A DNA stretch of 64,000 nt from positions 1,010,001 to 1,074,000 of the forward strand of contig NZ_WTYW01000001.1 in the NCBI RefSeq assembly GCF_009827635.1, written 5' to 3'. The stretch's first letter is position 1. Each line of letters opens with the position of its first letter. Source of the stretch: Parapontixanthobacter aurantiacus (GTDB lineage: Bacteria; Pseudomonadota; Alphaproteobacteria; Sphingomonadales; Sphingomonadaceae). Under the pieces are notes generated by a model, which searched no databases, was not told where the DNA came from, and saw only the letters and a program-made list of their open reading frames with translations. The position numbers and the translations under genes are program-made. This document shows positions 1-9,149 of the stretch, piece by piece.

Positions 1-2
1 AA

Positions 3-1181
3 TGTCAGATCGATACGCCGGAAGAAATCCCTGGCGCTCTGTCCTGTCTGGTCGGCTACTTTTCCTTCGAGACTATCGGCCTAATCGAAAGGATCGACTT
101 CGCGTCCGCCGATCCGCTCGACCTTCCGGACATGCTGTTCGTTCGCCCGACCACGATCTTCATCTTCGATCGCTTGCAGGATTGCATCTTCTGCGTGGCT
201 CCTATCTGGAACGCTGCGCAGGAACCTGGGCAAGCTATTGCAGCGGCTTCGGAGCGGATCGATACCTTACTCGCCAAGCTCGCCGCTTCAGTGGACAAGA
301 CGGCTGAAATTGCCAGCGCGCGTTCCCCGCGGCCCGAGCCCGCCATGGACGAAGCGGATTATCGCGCGATGGTCGGCAAGGCGAAGAACTACATCGAACA
401 GGGTGAGATTTTCCAAGTCGTGCTCGCGCAGCGATTTTTTGCGCCATTCGATCTTCCCCCGCTCGCGCTTTACCGAGCGCTCCGCCGGATTAATCCCTCA
501 CCGTTCCTCTTCTTCCTCGATTTTCCGGACTTCGCGATTGTCGGCTCGAGCCCTGAAATTTTGGTGCGCGTTCGCGAAGGAGAAGTTACGGTTCGACCAA
601 TCGCGGGAACGCGGCCGCGCGGTGCTACGGCGGATGCCGACAGGAAAGCAGAAGAAGAATTGCTCGCCGATCCGAAGGAACTGGCAGAACACCTGATGCT
701 GCTCGATCTCGGAAGGAACGATGTCGGACGGGTTGCCCGGTCCGATACGGTGAAGGTCACGCAGTCTTATTTCGTCGAACGATACAGTCACGTTATGCAT
801 ATCGTCAGCAACGTGGTGGGTCGTCTCGACCCCGCTAAGGACGCTCTCGACGCGCTTTTTGCAGGCTTTCCCGCCGGTACGGTCAGCGGTGCGCCGAAAA
901 TACGGGCTTGCGAGATCATCGCAAAACTGGAACCGGAGCGTCGCGGCCCCTATGCCGGCGGCGTCGGGTATTTCGGCACGGACGGAACGATCGACAGCTG
1001 CATCGTATTGCGGACCGCGATTGTTAAGGATGAAGTGATGCACGTTTATGCTGGCGCGGGGATCGTGGCTGACAGCGATCCAGAGTACGAGTTGCGCGAA
1101 TGTCGCGCGAAAGCTGGCGCTTTGTTCGCTGCTGCCGAGGAAGCCGTGCGCCTCTCGAACGAACCCGGTTTCGGGCAATGA
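3..1181 (+). CDS. trpE: Anthranilate synthase component I (5' truncated by window edge)
   Basis: Makes anthranilate from chorismate with ammonia supplied by TrpG, the first step of tryptophan synthesis. Only the C-terminal 392 codons are present; the reading frame is open from base 3, so the start lies upstream of the window. The visible part is the chorismate-binding domain: the blocks GEIFQVVLAQRF, PSPFLFFLDF, GSSPEILVR, PIAGTRPRG, LMLLDLGRNDVGRV, VMHIVSNVVGRL, FPAGTVSGAPK and YAGGVGYFG occur in the expected order. Its TGA overlaps the ATG of the next gene (ATGA), so the two are probably translationally coupled. Aminodeoxychorismate synthase PabB is the related alternative, but the trpG-trpD-trpC genes downstream favour TrpE. 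Confidence 0.95.
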   Translation, partial: CQIDTPEEIPGALSCLVGYFSFETIGLIERIDFASADPLDLPDMLFVRPTTIFIFDRLQDCIFCVAPIWNAAQEPGQAIAAASERIDTLLAKLAASVDKTAEIASARSPRPEPAMDEADYRAMVGKAKNYIEQGEIFQVVLAQRFFAPFDLPPLALYRALRRINPSPFLFFLDFPDFAIVGSSPEILVRVREGEVTVRPIAGTRPRGATADADRKAEEELLADPKELAEHLMLLDLGRNDVGRVARSDTVKVTQSYFVERYSHVMHIVSNVVGRLDPAKDALDALFAGFPAGTVSGAPKIRACEIIAKLEPERRGPYAGGVGYFGTDGTIDSCIVLRTAIVKDEVMHVYAGAGIVADSDPEYELRECRAKAGALFAAAEEAVRLSNEPGFGQ

Positions 1182-2026
1182 ACAGCACATTCCGTAAAAG
1201 CCTTATCCTCGTTTTGGGTCTGACCGCGCTTTCCGGCTGCAACGAACAGGCAACCGGGGAAGCGGTCGTGCGGACGGAGATCGGAGGCTCCGAGACCGGC
1301 AGCGGCTCCGAACAAGGCAATGTTGCCAGCGAACAGCGCGCGGCTGTCGAAACCCCGTGTAGGCCCGTCATTTTCGAGAACGAGCCCTTCATTCACTGCG
1401 TCGCGGTGCCTGCGCGCCATCATATCTCGACCGCGCTTCAGTCGAGCGACGGCACGCCATATCGCGGCTTGGCCCAATATGCCGCTTCGCGGTCATCCGA
1501 TGCGCCGCCAGTGGCCTTCGCCGTCAATGGCGGCATGTATGACGATGCCGGCGATCCGATCGGATACTATGTCGAGAATTCGGAACGGCTAAAGGAGCTC
1601 AACCGAAACGCCGGGGAAGGCAATTTCCACATGCTGCCGAATGGCGTCTTCTACGGCAGCGATGGCAAATGGGAAATCAGGACGTCGGACGATTTCTTCA
1701 GTTCAGTGTCCGACAGACCCGAATTCGGCACTCAAAGCGGGCCGATGCTCGTGATTAATGGCAAGCTCCATCCCGACATCGCGACGGACGGAACCTCGAA
1801 GGCGATCAGGAATGCGGTCGGCATCGACACACGCGGTCGCGCGCATTTCGTCATCAGCAATCGGGCGGTCAGCTTCGGCAAGATGGCGCGCCTCTATCGC
1901 GATGAACTTGATGTTCCCAACGCGCTCTATCTCGACGGAAACGTGTCAGCCTTGTGGAACCCTGCTGCCGACCGGCTCGATACCGGCGCGGCAATCGGTC
2001 CGATAATCGTAGTCGAGAAGCGATAA
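1178..2026 (+). CDS. Phosphodiester glycosidase-like (DUF2233/NAGPA) lipoprotein inside the trp operon
   Basis: A 282-residue predicted lipoprotein. The start was chosen at the ATG overlapping the trpE stop, because it opens a classic lipoprotein signal (basic MNSTFRK, hydrophobic stretch, lipobox LSGC near residue 20). The mature part carries NAGPA/DUF2233-type blocks: NGGMYDD, NGVFYGSDGKWE, QSGPMLVINGKLHP, GIDTRGRAHFVIS and LYLDGNVSALW. Family members cleave phosphodiester-linked sugars; the substrate here is unknown. It would act outside the inner membrane, so its position between trpE and trpG is not explained by tryptophan synthesis. The overlap with trpE and the 4-bp gap to trpG show that it is transcribed as part of the operon. 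Confidence 0.8.
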   Translation: MNSTFRKSLILVLGLTALSGCNEQATGEAVVRTEIGGSETGSGSEQGNVASEQRAAVETPCRPVIFENEPFIHCVAVPARHHISTALQSSDGTPYRGLAQYAASRSSDAPPVAFAVNGGMYDDAGDPIGYYVENSERLKELNRNAGEGNFHMLPNGVFYGSDGKWEIRTSDDFFSSVSDRPEFGTQSGPMLVINGKLHPDIATDGTSKAIRNAVGIDTRGRAHFVISNRAVSFGKMARLYRDELDVPNALYLDGNVSALWNPAADRLDTGAAIGPIIVVEKR

Positions 2027-2030
2027 GACC

Positions 2031-2627
2031 GTGATCCTCGTTATCGACAATTACGACAGCTTTACCTTCAACCTCGTCCATTACCTCATGGAATTGGGAG
2101 CGGATGTCGAGGTTCGCCGCAACGATGTCTTGACCGTCGACGAAGCCTTCGATCTGAAGCCCAAAGGTATCCTCATTTCCCCCGGTCCGAGCACGCCCGA
2201 CAATGCGGGCATCAGCCTTCAAATCGTGGCTGCTTGCGCAAAACATGGTCTTCCGCTGCTCGGCGTATGTCTGGGCCATCAGGCGATCGGCCAGTTCTTT
2301 GGTGGAAGGGTCGTGCAAGGCGGCCTCATGCATGGCAAGACATCCGACATCACACATGACGGCAGCGGCGTCTTTGCTGGCCTACCCTCCCCTTATCGGG
2401 CGACACGATACCATTCGCTCGTCGTCGAAGACATTCCTGCTTGTCTCAAGGTCAATGCCCATACGACGACGCCCGGTCTCGACGGCACGAACGTGATGGG
2501 CTTCCGCCATGAAACGCTGCCAATTCATGGGGTACAGTTCCACCCCGAAAGCATCGCAACCGAAAACGGTCATGCGTTGCTCGGCAACTTTCTGAAGATT
2601 TGCGGCCTGGAGGTCGTCAGCCAATGA
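2031..2627 (+). CDS. trpG: Anthranilate/aminodeoxychorismate synthase glutamine amidotransferase component II
   Basis: Class I glutamine amidotransferase, 198 residues, which hydrolyses glutamine and passes ammonia to TrpE (and possibly PabB). Visible motifs are IDNYDSFTFNLVHYL at the N-terminus, PGPSTPDNAGI, the nucleophile Cys80 in LLGVCLGHQAIGQ, and the His-Glu pair in VQFHPESI. It starts with GTG four bases after the lipoprotein gene and ends in an ATGA overlap with trpD. TrpG and PabA cannot be told apart by sequence alone; one protein often serves both pathways, and the operon context gives the name used here. Confidence 0.95.
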   Translation: MILVIDNYDSFTFNLVHYLMELGADVEVRRNDVLTVDEAFDLKPKGILISPGPSTPDNAGISLQIVAACAKHGLPLLGVCLGHQAIGQFFGGRVVQGGLMHGKTSDITHDGSGVFAGLPSPYRATRYHSLVVEDIPACLKVNAHTTTPGLDGTNVMGFRHETLPIHGVQFHPESIATENGHALLGNFLKICGLEVVSQ

Positions 2628-3616
2628 ACGGCTTGCCGGATATCGAACATCCTATCGATCGGGCGACGGCGCATGACGCTTTCGCTGCTATCCTCGACGG
2701 GACGGTTTCGGACGAGGAGATCAAGGCGTTTCTCGTCGCGCTTTCCAATCGCGGAGAGACGGCGGCGGAGATTGCCGGGGCGACGCTCGCGCTACGCGAG
2801 CGTCTCATACCGGTCGAAGCACCGGACGACGCGATCGACGTTTGCGGGACCGGCGGTGACGGACACCATACACTGAATGTCTCGACAGCGGTGAGCCTGA
2901 TTGTCGCGTCTTGCGGCGTTCCCGTCGCTAAGCATGGCAATCGTGCCGCGTCGTCGAAGGCAGGAGCAGCCGACACGCTGGAGGCGCTCGGCCTCGACAT
3001 GGAAGCTGCCGGCAGGACGGCTGAGAAGACGCTCGCCGAAATCGGTATTTGCTTCCTTTTTGCGACAAACCATCATCCGGCAATGCGACGTATTCAACCG
3101 CTGCGCCGTGAAATCGGGCAGCGCACTATCTTCAATCTGATGGGGCCGTTGTCGAACCCGGCCCATGTGGAGCGACAACTCATCGGAATAGCTCGCCCCG
3201 CCTATGTACCAATCTATGCCGAAGCACGGGCGGAACTGGGCGCGAAGATGGCTTTGATCGTATCGGGCGACGAGGGGCTCGACGAATTGAGCCTTGCTGG
3301 CGGAAACGAGGTTGCCATGGTCGAGGGCCGCGAATTCGTGATGCAGCGACTGTCCTGTACCGAACTCGGCCTCGAGCACGCACCAGTCGAAGCGATCCGT
3401 GGCGGCGATCCAGCATTCAATGCGAGCAAGCTGAAAGAATTGCTCGATGGCGAAAAGGGTTCTTACCGCGATGCCGCGGTATTTAACGCCGCTGCTTCCC
3501 TGAAGGTTGCCGGTCGCGGCTCCGACTGGACCGAACGGCGTGCGCTCGCGGAGGAAGCGATCGACAGCGGCGCGGCCAAACGACTGCTTAAGAGCTGGAT
3601 CGAATTGGCGCTTTGA
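2624..3616 (+). CDS. trpD: Anthranilate phosphoribosyltransferase
   Basis: Transfers the phosphoribosyl group of PRPP to anthranilate, the second step of tryptophan synthesis. It has 330 residues, a normal length. The PRPP-binding loop CGTGGDGHHTLNVST is followed by KHGNRAASSKAGAADTLEALG and by the anthranilate-site region FLFATNHHPAMR, then GPLSNPA. The start at the ATG overlapping the trpG stop was preferred over an upstream in-frame ATG that would overlap trpG more. A short gap separates it from trpC. Confidence 0.97.
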   Translation: MNGLPDIEHPIDRATAHDAFAAILDGTVSDEEIKAFLVALSNRGETAAEIAGATLALRERLIPVEAPDDAIDVCGTGGDGHHTLNVSTAVSLIVASCGVPVAKHGNRAASSKAGAADTLEALGLDMEAAGRTAEKTLAEIGICFLFATNHHPAMRRIQPLRREIGQRTIFNLMGPLSNPAHVERQLIGIARPAYVPIYAEARAELGAKMALIVSGDEGLDELSLAGGNEVAMVEGREFVMQRLSCTELGLEHAPVEAIRGGDPAFNASKLKELLDGEKGSYRDAAVFNAAASLKVAGRGSDWTERRALAEEAIDSGAAKRLLKSWIELAL

Positions 3617-3619
3617 AAG

Positions 3620-4405
3620 ATGGACAAACTGGCCGAAATCTGCGCATTCAAGCGATCGGAAGTGGATCTGCGTAAACGAGACCTTTCCATCGACGCACTC
3701 GATCGCATGGCCAAAGAGCAAACCGCCCCGCGCGGCTTTCAAAAGGCACTCGAAGAAGCTTCATCCAACGATTTCGGGCTGATTGCCGAAATCAAGAAAG
3801 CCTCCCCGTCGAAAGGACTGATCCGCGCATCCTTCGACCCGGCCAACCACGCCTCGGCATACGCTGCCGGCGGTGCGACCTGTCTTTCGGTGCTGACCGA
3901 TGCAAAGTTCTTCAGCGGGCACGAAGACTACCTCATGGCTGCGCGAACTGCCTGCGATCTCCCCGTCCTGCGCAAGGACTTCATTCTCGATCCCTGGCAG
4001 GTCGCCGAAGCGCGCAGTATCGGCGCCGACGCAATTCTGATCATCGTTGCCGCGCTGGACGATACGATGATGGCGGAGATCGAAAGCGCCGCTCTCGAAC
4101 TGGGAATGGATTGCCTCGTCGAAGTTCACGATGAAGCCGAACTGGAACGTGCGGCAAGACTGCAATCCCGCCTTATCGGGGTCAATAATCGCAACCTGAA
4201 GACCTTCGAGACCGATCTTTCGACGACCGAGCGGCTGGCCGAGATGGCACCGTCCGATGCAATCCTCGTCTCCGAAAGCGGCATCGACTCGCACGACGAT
4301 TGCGCGCGATTGGCAAAAGCCGGGGCGAGATGCTTTCTCGTTGGCGAAAGCCTTATGCGAAAGGACGACATTGCCGAAGCGACGAGGAAACTTCTCCATG
4401 GCTGA
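3620..4405 (+). CDS. trpC: Indole-3-glycerol phosphate synthase
   Basis: Closes the ring of carboxyphenylamino-deoxyribulose phosphate to give indole-3-glycerol phosphate. It is a monofunctional TIM-barrel enzyme of 261 residues, not fused to TrpF. Visible blocks are [15 protein letters not shown] (catalytic Lys and substrate loop), [65 protein letters not shown] and SESGI. It starts three bases after trpD and overlaps moaC by 8 bp. No trpF, trpB or trpA lies in the window. Confidence 0.97.
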   Translation: MDKLAEICAFKRSEVDLRKRDLSIDALDRMAKEQTAPRGFQKALEEASSNDFGLIAEIKKASPSKGLIRASFDPANHASAYAAGGATCLSVLTDAKFFSGHEDYLMAARTACDLPVLRKDFILDPWQVAEARSIGADAILIIVAALDDTMMAEIESAALELGMDCLVEVHDEAELERAARLQSRLIGVNNRNLKTFETDLSTTERLAEMAPSDAILVSESGIDSHDDCARLAKAGARCFLVGESLMRKDDIAEATRKLLHG

Positions 4406-4874
4406 ACTGACGCATCTCGACAATCGCGGCGATGCGAACATGGTCGATGTCGGCGACAAGGACGTAACGCGTCGTGTCGCGACTGCGCGCGGTAAGATCG
4501 CCATGAACGACGCAGCATTCTCCGCTATTCGCGAGGGTGCTGCCGCGAAAGGCGACGTGCTGGCGACGGCGCGGACAGCGGGCATCATGGCAGCGAAGAA
4601 GACGAGCGACCTCATACCGCTTTGTCACCCCCTGGCTATCGACCGGGTGAAGATCGACTTCGAGTTCGACGAAGCTACCGCAATAATTGCGACGGCCACC
4701 GTGCGCGTCAGCGGCAAAACCGGCGTCGAAATGGAGGCGCTAACGGCCACGACCGTCGCATTGCTCACGATCTACGACATGGCGAAAGCGCTCGACAAGG
4801 GAATGACGATCGACGAGGTCGGGCTTGTTTCCAAGGAAGGCGGCAAGTCGGGCGACTGGCAAGCAGTGCGGTGA
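4398..4874 (+). CDS. moaC: Cyclic pyranopterin monophosphate synthase
   Basis: Acts with MoaA in the first stage of molybdenum cofactor synthesis, converting cyclic 3',8-dihydro-GTP to cPMP. The protein has 158 residues, typical for the family. Visible blocks are [43 protein letters not shown] (conserved His/Lys region), [12 protein letters not shown] and the C-terminal [12 protein letters not shown]. The start ATG lies inside the end of trpC (8-bp overlap) and its stop overlaps the GTG of moeA, so the trp and Moco genes are co-transcribed. Confidence 0.96.
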   Translation: MAELTHLDNRGDANMVDVGDKDVTRRVATARGKIAMNDAAFSAIREGAAAKGDVLATARTAGIMAAKKTSDLIPLCHPLAIDRVKIDFEFDEATAIIATATVRVSGKTGVEMEALTATTVALLTIYDMAKALDKGMTIDEVGLVSKEGGKSGDWQAVR

Positions 4875-6061
4875 GCGAGTTGCTCGCCTACGAGGTTGCC
4901 CTCGACAAACTTCTCCGCCTTGCGACACCGCTCGAGGACGAAGAAATCGCGGTGACGGATGCGATTGGACGATATATTGTCGCTCCCTTGATCTCGCAGC
5001 GTGTTCAACCCGCCGCCGACCTTTCCGCGATGGACGGCTTCGCAGTCGCAGACGTCAACGGCAAAGAATGGCAGGTTATCGGGGAGTCGCGAGCTGGCCA
5101 GCCTTACTCGGGAACGGTTACGAGTGCACAGGCCGTGCTCATATCGACAGGCGCAGTCGTTCCGGCAGGGACAAATGCGATCCTCGTCCGCGAAATTGTC
5201 GAACGCACGGAGGGTTCAATCAGATTGAGCGGCGACCTGCCCGAACCCCGCGACAGGCATATCCGGCGACGAGGCGGCGATTTTTCAAAAGGTGAGACGA
5301 TCGCCGAAGAAGGAAGCGAGGTCACACCGCGACTGCTAGCCCTTGCTCTTACTGCCGGGGTGACCCGAGTAACGGTCAAGCGTCGTCCAAGACTCGCCAT
5401 CATTCAAAGCGGCGATGAATTATACGATCCGATGCAGGAGCCTGTCAGCACGGAAAGTCACCGCCTGCCCGCAGCGAACGGACTTATGCTGAAGGCCATG
5501 TTCGCGCCGCATCTCGTTGAAGCATCGTTGCAGCCCCTGCTGCCAGACGATCCAGACCGGCTTGCCGAGGAGTTCGCGAAACTCCATGATCACGACATCA
5601 TCGTGACGATCGGTGGCGCTTCGGTGGGCGAGCACGATCATGTCGGACAGGCTTTCGAGCAGATCGGCGCCGACCTCAAGTTCGGGAAAGTCGCGATCAA
5701 GCCCGGCAAACCGGTCATGGTCGCTCGACGGGCCAAGCAACTTATTGTCGGCTTGCCGGGCAATCCGGTCTCGGCCTTCGTTACGGCAATGCTATTCGTA
5801 CGCCCCCTTCTCCTGCATTTGGCGGGGGCGGAAGATGTCGAATTCAAGCCGGTTTCGATGCCGCTCGGCGCCGCCCTCCCCGCTGGGGGCGATCGCCGCG
5901 AATTTCTGCGCGCGGTCGAAAAGGATGGCAAATTATATGCGTTGACCGAGCAAGGTAGCGGGGCTCTCCATAGCCTGGCCGAGGCGCAATACCTTATCGA
6001 TCGACCTATAGATGACGAACCTCGCGGCATTGGAGACAGCGTGGCTGCATACCGCCTTTAG
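4871..6061 (+). CDS. moeA: Molybdopterin molybdenumtransferase
   Basis: Inserts molybdate into adenylylated molybdopterin. It starts at GTG in the GTGA overlap with the moaC stop, giving 396 residues; an in-frame ATG about 250 bp upstream would run through moaC and is unlikely. Visible blocks are [10 protein letters not shown] near residue 55, a hydrophobic beta-rich domain II, the MoCF-fold motif [25 protein letters not shown] and LPGNPVSAF. It is the last gene of the trp-moa run; about 120 bp with the lexA operator follows. Confidence 0.95.
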   Translation: MSELLAYEVALDKLLRLATPLEDEEIAVTDAIGRYIVAPLISQRVQPAADLSAMDGFAVADVNGKEWQVIGESRAGQPYSGTVTSAQAVLISTGAVVPAGTNAILVREIVERTEGSIRLSGDLPEPRDRHIRRRGGDFSKGETIAEEGSEVTPRLLALALTAGVTRVTVKRRPRLAIIQSGDELYDPMQEPVSTESHRLPAANGLMLKAMFAPHLVEASLQPLLPDDPDRLAEEFAKLHDHDIIVTIGGASVGEHDHVGQAFEQIGADLKFGKVAIKPGKPVMVARRAKQLIVGLPGNPVSAFVTAMLFVRPLLLHLAGAEDVEFKPVSMPLGAALPAGGDRREFLRAVEKDGKLYALTEQGSGALHSLAEAQYLIDRPIDDEPRGIGDSVAAYRL

Positions 6062-6088
6062 AAAAGCGCGGAAATGCTTGACCTTGTC

Positions 6089-6120
6089 GAACAAGTTTCC
6101 TACTTGTTCCGTATTCGTTC
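6089..6120. promoter_or_regulatory. LexA (SOS) operator upstream of lexA
   Basis: Bases 6106-6120 read GTTC-N7-GTTC, the direct-repeat SOS box of alphaproteobacteria. The first GTTC is also one arm of a perfect 7-bp inverted repeat, GAACAAG (6089-6095) and CTTGTTC (6103-6109), separated by 7 bases. The element sits about 60 bp before the lexA start, the expected place for LexA autorepression. That LexA binds here follows from family knowledge; the sequence shows only the motif. Confidence 0.85.
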
Positions 6121-6181
6121 GCGAAATGTGTTAACTAATCGCTGACGGATTTTGGAATGGCTTGGCAAGGAGGCCAACTGG

Positions 6182-6889
6182 ATGCTTACCGCGAAACAGC
6201 ACGAACTGCTTCTCTTCATTGCGCGCCGGCTCGAAGCGACGGGCATCTCGCCCTCTTTCGAAGAGATGAAGGATGCCCTCGACCTTAAGAGCAAGTCCGG
6301 GGTTCATCGGCTGATCTCTGCGTTGGAAGAACGCGGTTTCATCCGGCGTTTGCCTAACCGTGCCCGTGCGCTCGAGGTGCTGAAGGTTCCTGAAACTGCC
6401 GGTGCGGATCAGTCGCCTGCGAGTGAGAATGGTTCGGCGGAGCCGAAGTCCGACACGGTGGTTCCGTTCAAGAAATCTACCGCAACGCAGCCCACCGCAG
6501 CGAACGACATCGTCGAAGTACCGCTTCACGGTCGTATTGCGGCTGGCGCCCCGATCGAGGCGATCGAGGATTTCAATAGCCTTCCGGTTCCAGCAGCGCT
6601 CCTCGGTCCGGGCGAGCATTATGCGCTCGAAGTTTCCGGCGATTCTATGATCGAGGCCGGCATTTTCGACGGCGATTATGCCCTGATCCGCCGGACGGAA
6701 TCTGCGCGTGATGGCGAGATCGTCGTCGCTTTGGTGGATGACGAGGAAGCGACTCTTAAATATCTGCGCCGCGATGGTGCTCGCGTAAGGCTGGATCCGG
6801 CGAACGAAATGTACGAACCGCAGATCTACAACTCCTCGCAGGTAAAGGTTCAGGGCAAGCTTGCCGGATTGCTGCGCCGTTATCATTAA
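6182..6889 (+). CDS. lexA: SOS-response repressor LexA
   Basis: Represses DNA-damage genes and cleaves itself when stimulated by RecA. The start ATG follows an AAGGAGG ribosome-binding site (6167-6173) by 8 bases, giving 235 residues. Residues 1-65 form the winged-helix DNA-binding domain ([39 protein letters not shown]). A variable linker spans about 70-110. The peptidase half has the Ala121-Gly122 cleavage site in GRIAAGAP, the nucleophile Ser155 in [11 protein letters not shown] and the general base Lys193 in EATLKYL, so it looks fully competent for autocleavage. It has its own SOS operator. Confidence 0.97.
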   Translation: MLTAKQHELLLFIARRLEATGISPSFEEMKDALDLKSKSGVHRLISALEERGFIRRLPNRARALEVLKVPETAGADQSPASENGSAEPKSDTVVPFKKSTATQPTAANDIVEVPLHGRIAAGAPIEAIEDFNSLPVPAALLGPGEHYALEVSGDSMIEAGIFDGDYALIRRTESARDGEIVVALVDDEEATLKYLRRDGARVRLDPANEMYEPQIYNSSQVKVQGKLAGLLRRYH

Positions 6890-6924
6890 AATCGCGGTGT
6901 CGTGACGGCGCTTTCACCCGCAAA

Positions 6925-9126
6925 TCATCGCTGAAAGGCGCGTTTATCTTCGCGCCACCAGCCATGATCTCCTTGGCTGTCGGCAACGCGCTCGACAGTT
7001 TGGTTTGAAAGGTTAATGGAAAGCCCGCCGGCCTGCTCCAGCATGCGGCGATCGGCTTTCAGCCAGCGCGGGCGGCAACTGCGCCGCAAGCGGCGGTCAG
7101 CTATCACGATGTCGACATTGGCACAGGCCGCCGACAGTTCGCGTTCGCTTACGAGGTTCCTGCTTCTCGCGACGAGAATTTGCCAAATCTCTCCTTCCCG
7201 TTCGAGAGTCGTGAGACAGAAATCCGCGCTGCAGCGTGCCCTGTCCCACTGCTCAAACGGCAAGGGTTCGCCCTCCAGCCCCGATAGTTCGAGGAAATTA
7301 TCGCGTGTGTACCCGCTTTGCGTAGCACGCAAGACAAGTAGCCGTTCGCCTTCACCGGCAATTCCGACATGTCGCCCATCACGCGAGATCATCACGTCAG
7401 GGCTCGTCGTAAAAACGAACATCACAATAGCTGCCGAGACCGGAACAATTCCGAGCAACCTCGCACGACCGTTCCACAAAGCCATCCATAATGCACCGAA
7501 CGCGAAGATAAGCACTGCCGGCAAAGCTAACTGTGGTATCAACCGGACGGCGCCCGGAATATTCGCCGTATGGTGGGCAATCCACAATAACAAGTCCAGC
7601 GACATGCCCACGAGCCACCATAACGGTCGGCCTAGCCCAACCAAATCCAGCAGAAGGGCCGCTGCAATTGCGGGCATCGAGACAAAGGTCACAAGCGGAA
7701 TTGCGACAACGTTGGCGAAAGCGCCGTAGATACCGGACCGATGAAAGTGATAAAGGACGATCGGCGTCAGGGCGATTTCGATAACGAGGCCGGTCGTAAA
7801 TAGCATCATCACCCTGCGCGCGAACCAAACCAGCCATCTTTCTTCGCGTGGAGCTAGAAACCGGCGCACCGGCTCCAAGGAATGTAGGGAAACGATAGCA
7901 ATGACGGCCGCAAAGCTCATCTGAAAGCTCGGCCCGATGACCGCTTCGGGCCAAGCGATCATCACGGCAATCGCGGCTACGGCTATCATCCGAAGGGAAA
8001 GGGGCTCTCGCCCGAGCGCGAGCGCGACGAGCACGAGCAGCGCAGCGATACAGCTTCGCACGGTCGGAACCTGTGCCCCTGTAAGGACGGTGTATGCTAT
8101 ACCCGCCAATGCAGCGAGCGCGGCAGCCATAAGCGGAACCCGAAATCGCAGGGCTATTGGCGGAAAGAGCGCCATCAGTTTCAATGCGATGAAATACGCG
8201 GCTCCGATGACTGCACTGACATGCAATCCGCTGATCGACAAAAGATGGGTCAGCCCAGCATCACGCATGGCAATCTCATCAGGTTTGCCGATGGAACCTC
8301 GATCCCCGCTCGCGAAAGCAGCGGCAATATGACCCGCGCTGCCAGAGACCTGCGTACGGACGTGAGCAGAGAGGCGGCGCTGCATTTCGGAAATGTCGCT
8401 CGTTGCAGGCGGGCGTCGGACGAGTTCGACATCTCCGATAACCGATCCCGATGCTGCCAATCCGTCGAACCAGGCAGATCGCGCGAAATCGTAAGAGCCT
8501 GGGAGCATCGGTCCGGCCGGGGGCATGAGGCGCGCTCTCAATCGCACGATTGCCCCCTCCCGAAACTCATCGCTGTCCTTAGCCTGCGGCAAGTTTACTC
8601 GAATTTTGCGAGGTAGTCCGGTGTCACGATCCGTTACCGCCAGGACGAGACGCGTTCGATCCTCCGCAGGTTGTTCGATGCGCTCAATGACGCGCCCGTC
8701 GAACCATTCGATCATCGGTCGCTCGATCGCGGGCTGACCAACCATAGCTGAGCGAGCCCAGACTGCTCCGAAGCCGGCAAGTGTCATACCGCCTAGGGAA
8801 ACAACGGCCAACAGGAGGGCCGCTCGCTCGACCCTGTCCCGCCAAACCGAAATCGAAAGGAATATCAGCAACCCCAACGCAGTGGCAAAGCCTATCCATT
8901 GCGCCTTCGTGTTGAGCAAAAACCAGCTTGCGATGCCGCAAGCCATCGCAACTGCCAGCCAGGGACCGCGATCGAAAGCGCTCCGTTCCAGAAACTCTTC
9001 CAACCGGTCCCCGGTGCTGGACAAAGCTGCCTTGATCGGCCAATGGCGCGAAGTTCGTCGTGGATGCTGCCAAGGTGCATTTTCTTCGAAATCACCATGT
9101 TGTTGAAGGGCGCCCATGACCGGCAA
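6925..9126 (-). CDS. comEC: ComEC/Rec2-type DNA-uptake channel protein
   Basis: Large multi-spanning membrane protein (733 residues) of the ComEC family, which forms the inner-membrane channel for transforming single-stranded DNA. The central competence domain is clear: HLLSISGLHVSAVIGAAYF, GAQVPTVRSCIAA, LGREPLSLRMIAVAA and FQMSFAAVIAIV, with many hydrophobic helices. A DUF4131-like N-terminal soluble segment precedes it. After the last helices (about residue 560) come roughly 170 residues with no HxHxDH metal-binding motif, so the usual metallo-beta-lactamase domain is absent or decayed. It is divergent from gltX with about 23 bp between starts. A start three codons in (MGALQQ) is equally possible. 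Confidence 0.85.
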   Translation of the reverse strand: MPVMGALQQHGDFEENAPWQHPRRTSRHWPIKAALSSTGDRLEEFLERSAFDRGPWLAVAMACGIASWFLLNTKAQWIGFATALGLLIFLSISVWRDRVERAALLLAVVSLGGMTLAGFGAVWARSAMVGQPAIERPMIEWFDGRVIERIEQPAEDRTRLVLAVTDRDTGLPRKIRVNLPQAKDSDEFREGAIVRLRARLMPPAGPMLPGSYDFARSAWFDGLAASGSVIGDVELVRRPPATSDISEMQRRLSAHVRTQVSGSAGHIAAAFASGDRGSIGKPDEIAMRDAGLTHLLSISGLHVSAVIGAAYFIALKLMALFPPIALRFRVPLMAAALAALAGIAYTVLTGAQVPTVRSCIAALLVLVALALGREPLSLRMIAVAAIAVMIAWPEAVIGPSFQMSFAAVIAIVSLHSLEPVRRFLAPREERWLVWFARRVMMLFTTGLVIEIALTPIVLYHFHRSGIYGAFANVVAIPLVTFVSMPAIAAALLLDLVGLGRPLWWLVGMSLDLLLWIAHHTANIPGAVRLIPQLALPAVLIFAFGALWMALWNGRARLLGIVPVSAAIVMFVFTTSPDVMISRDGRHVGIAGEGERLLVLRATQSGYTRDNFLELSGLEGEPLPFEQWDRARCSADFCLTTLEREGEIWQILVARSRNLVSERELSAACANVDIVIADRRLRRSCRPRWLKADRRMLEQAGGLSINLSNQTVERVADSQGDHGWWREDKRAFQR

Positions 9127-9149
9127 TAAGTTAGAAGTCAGAGGTTAAG

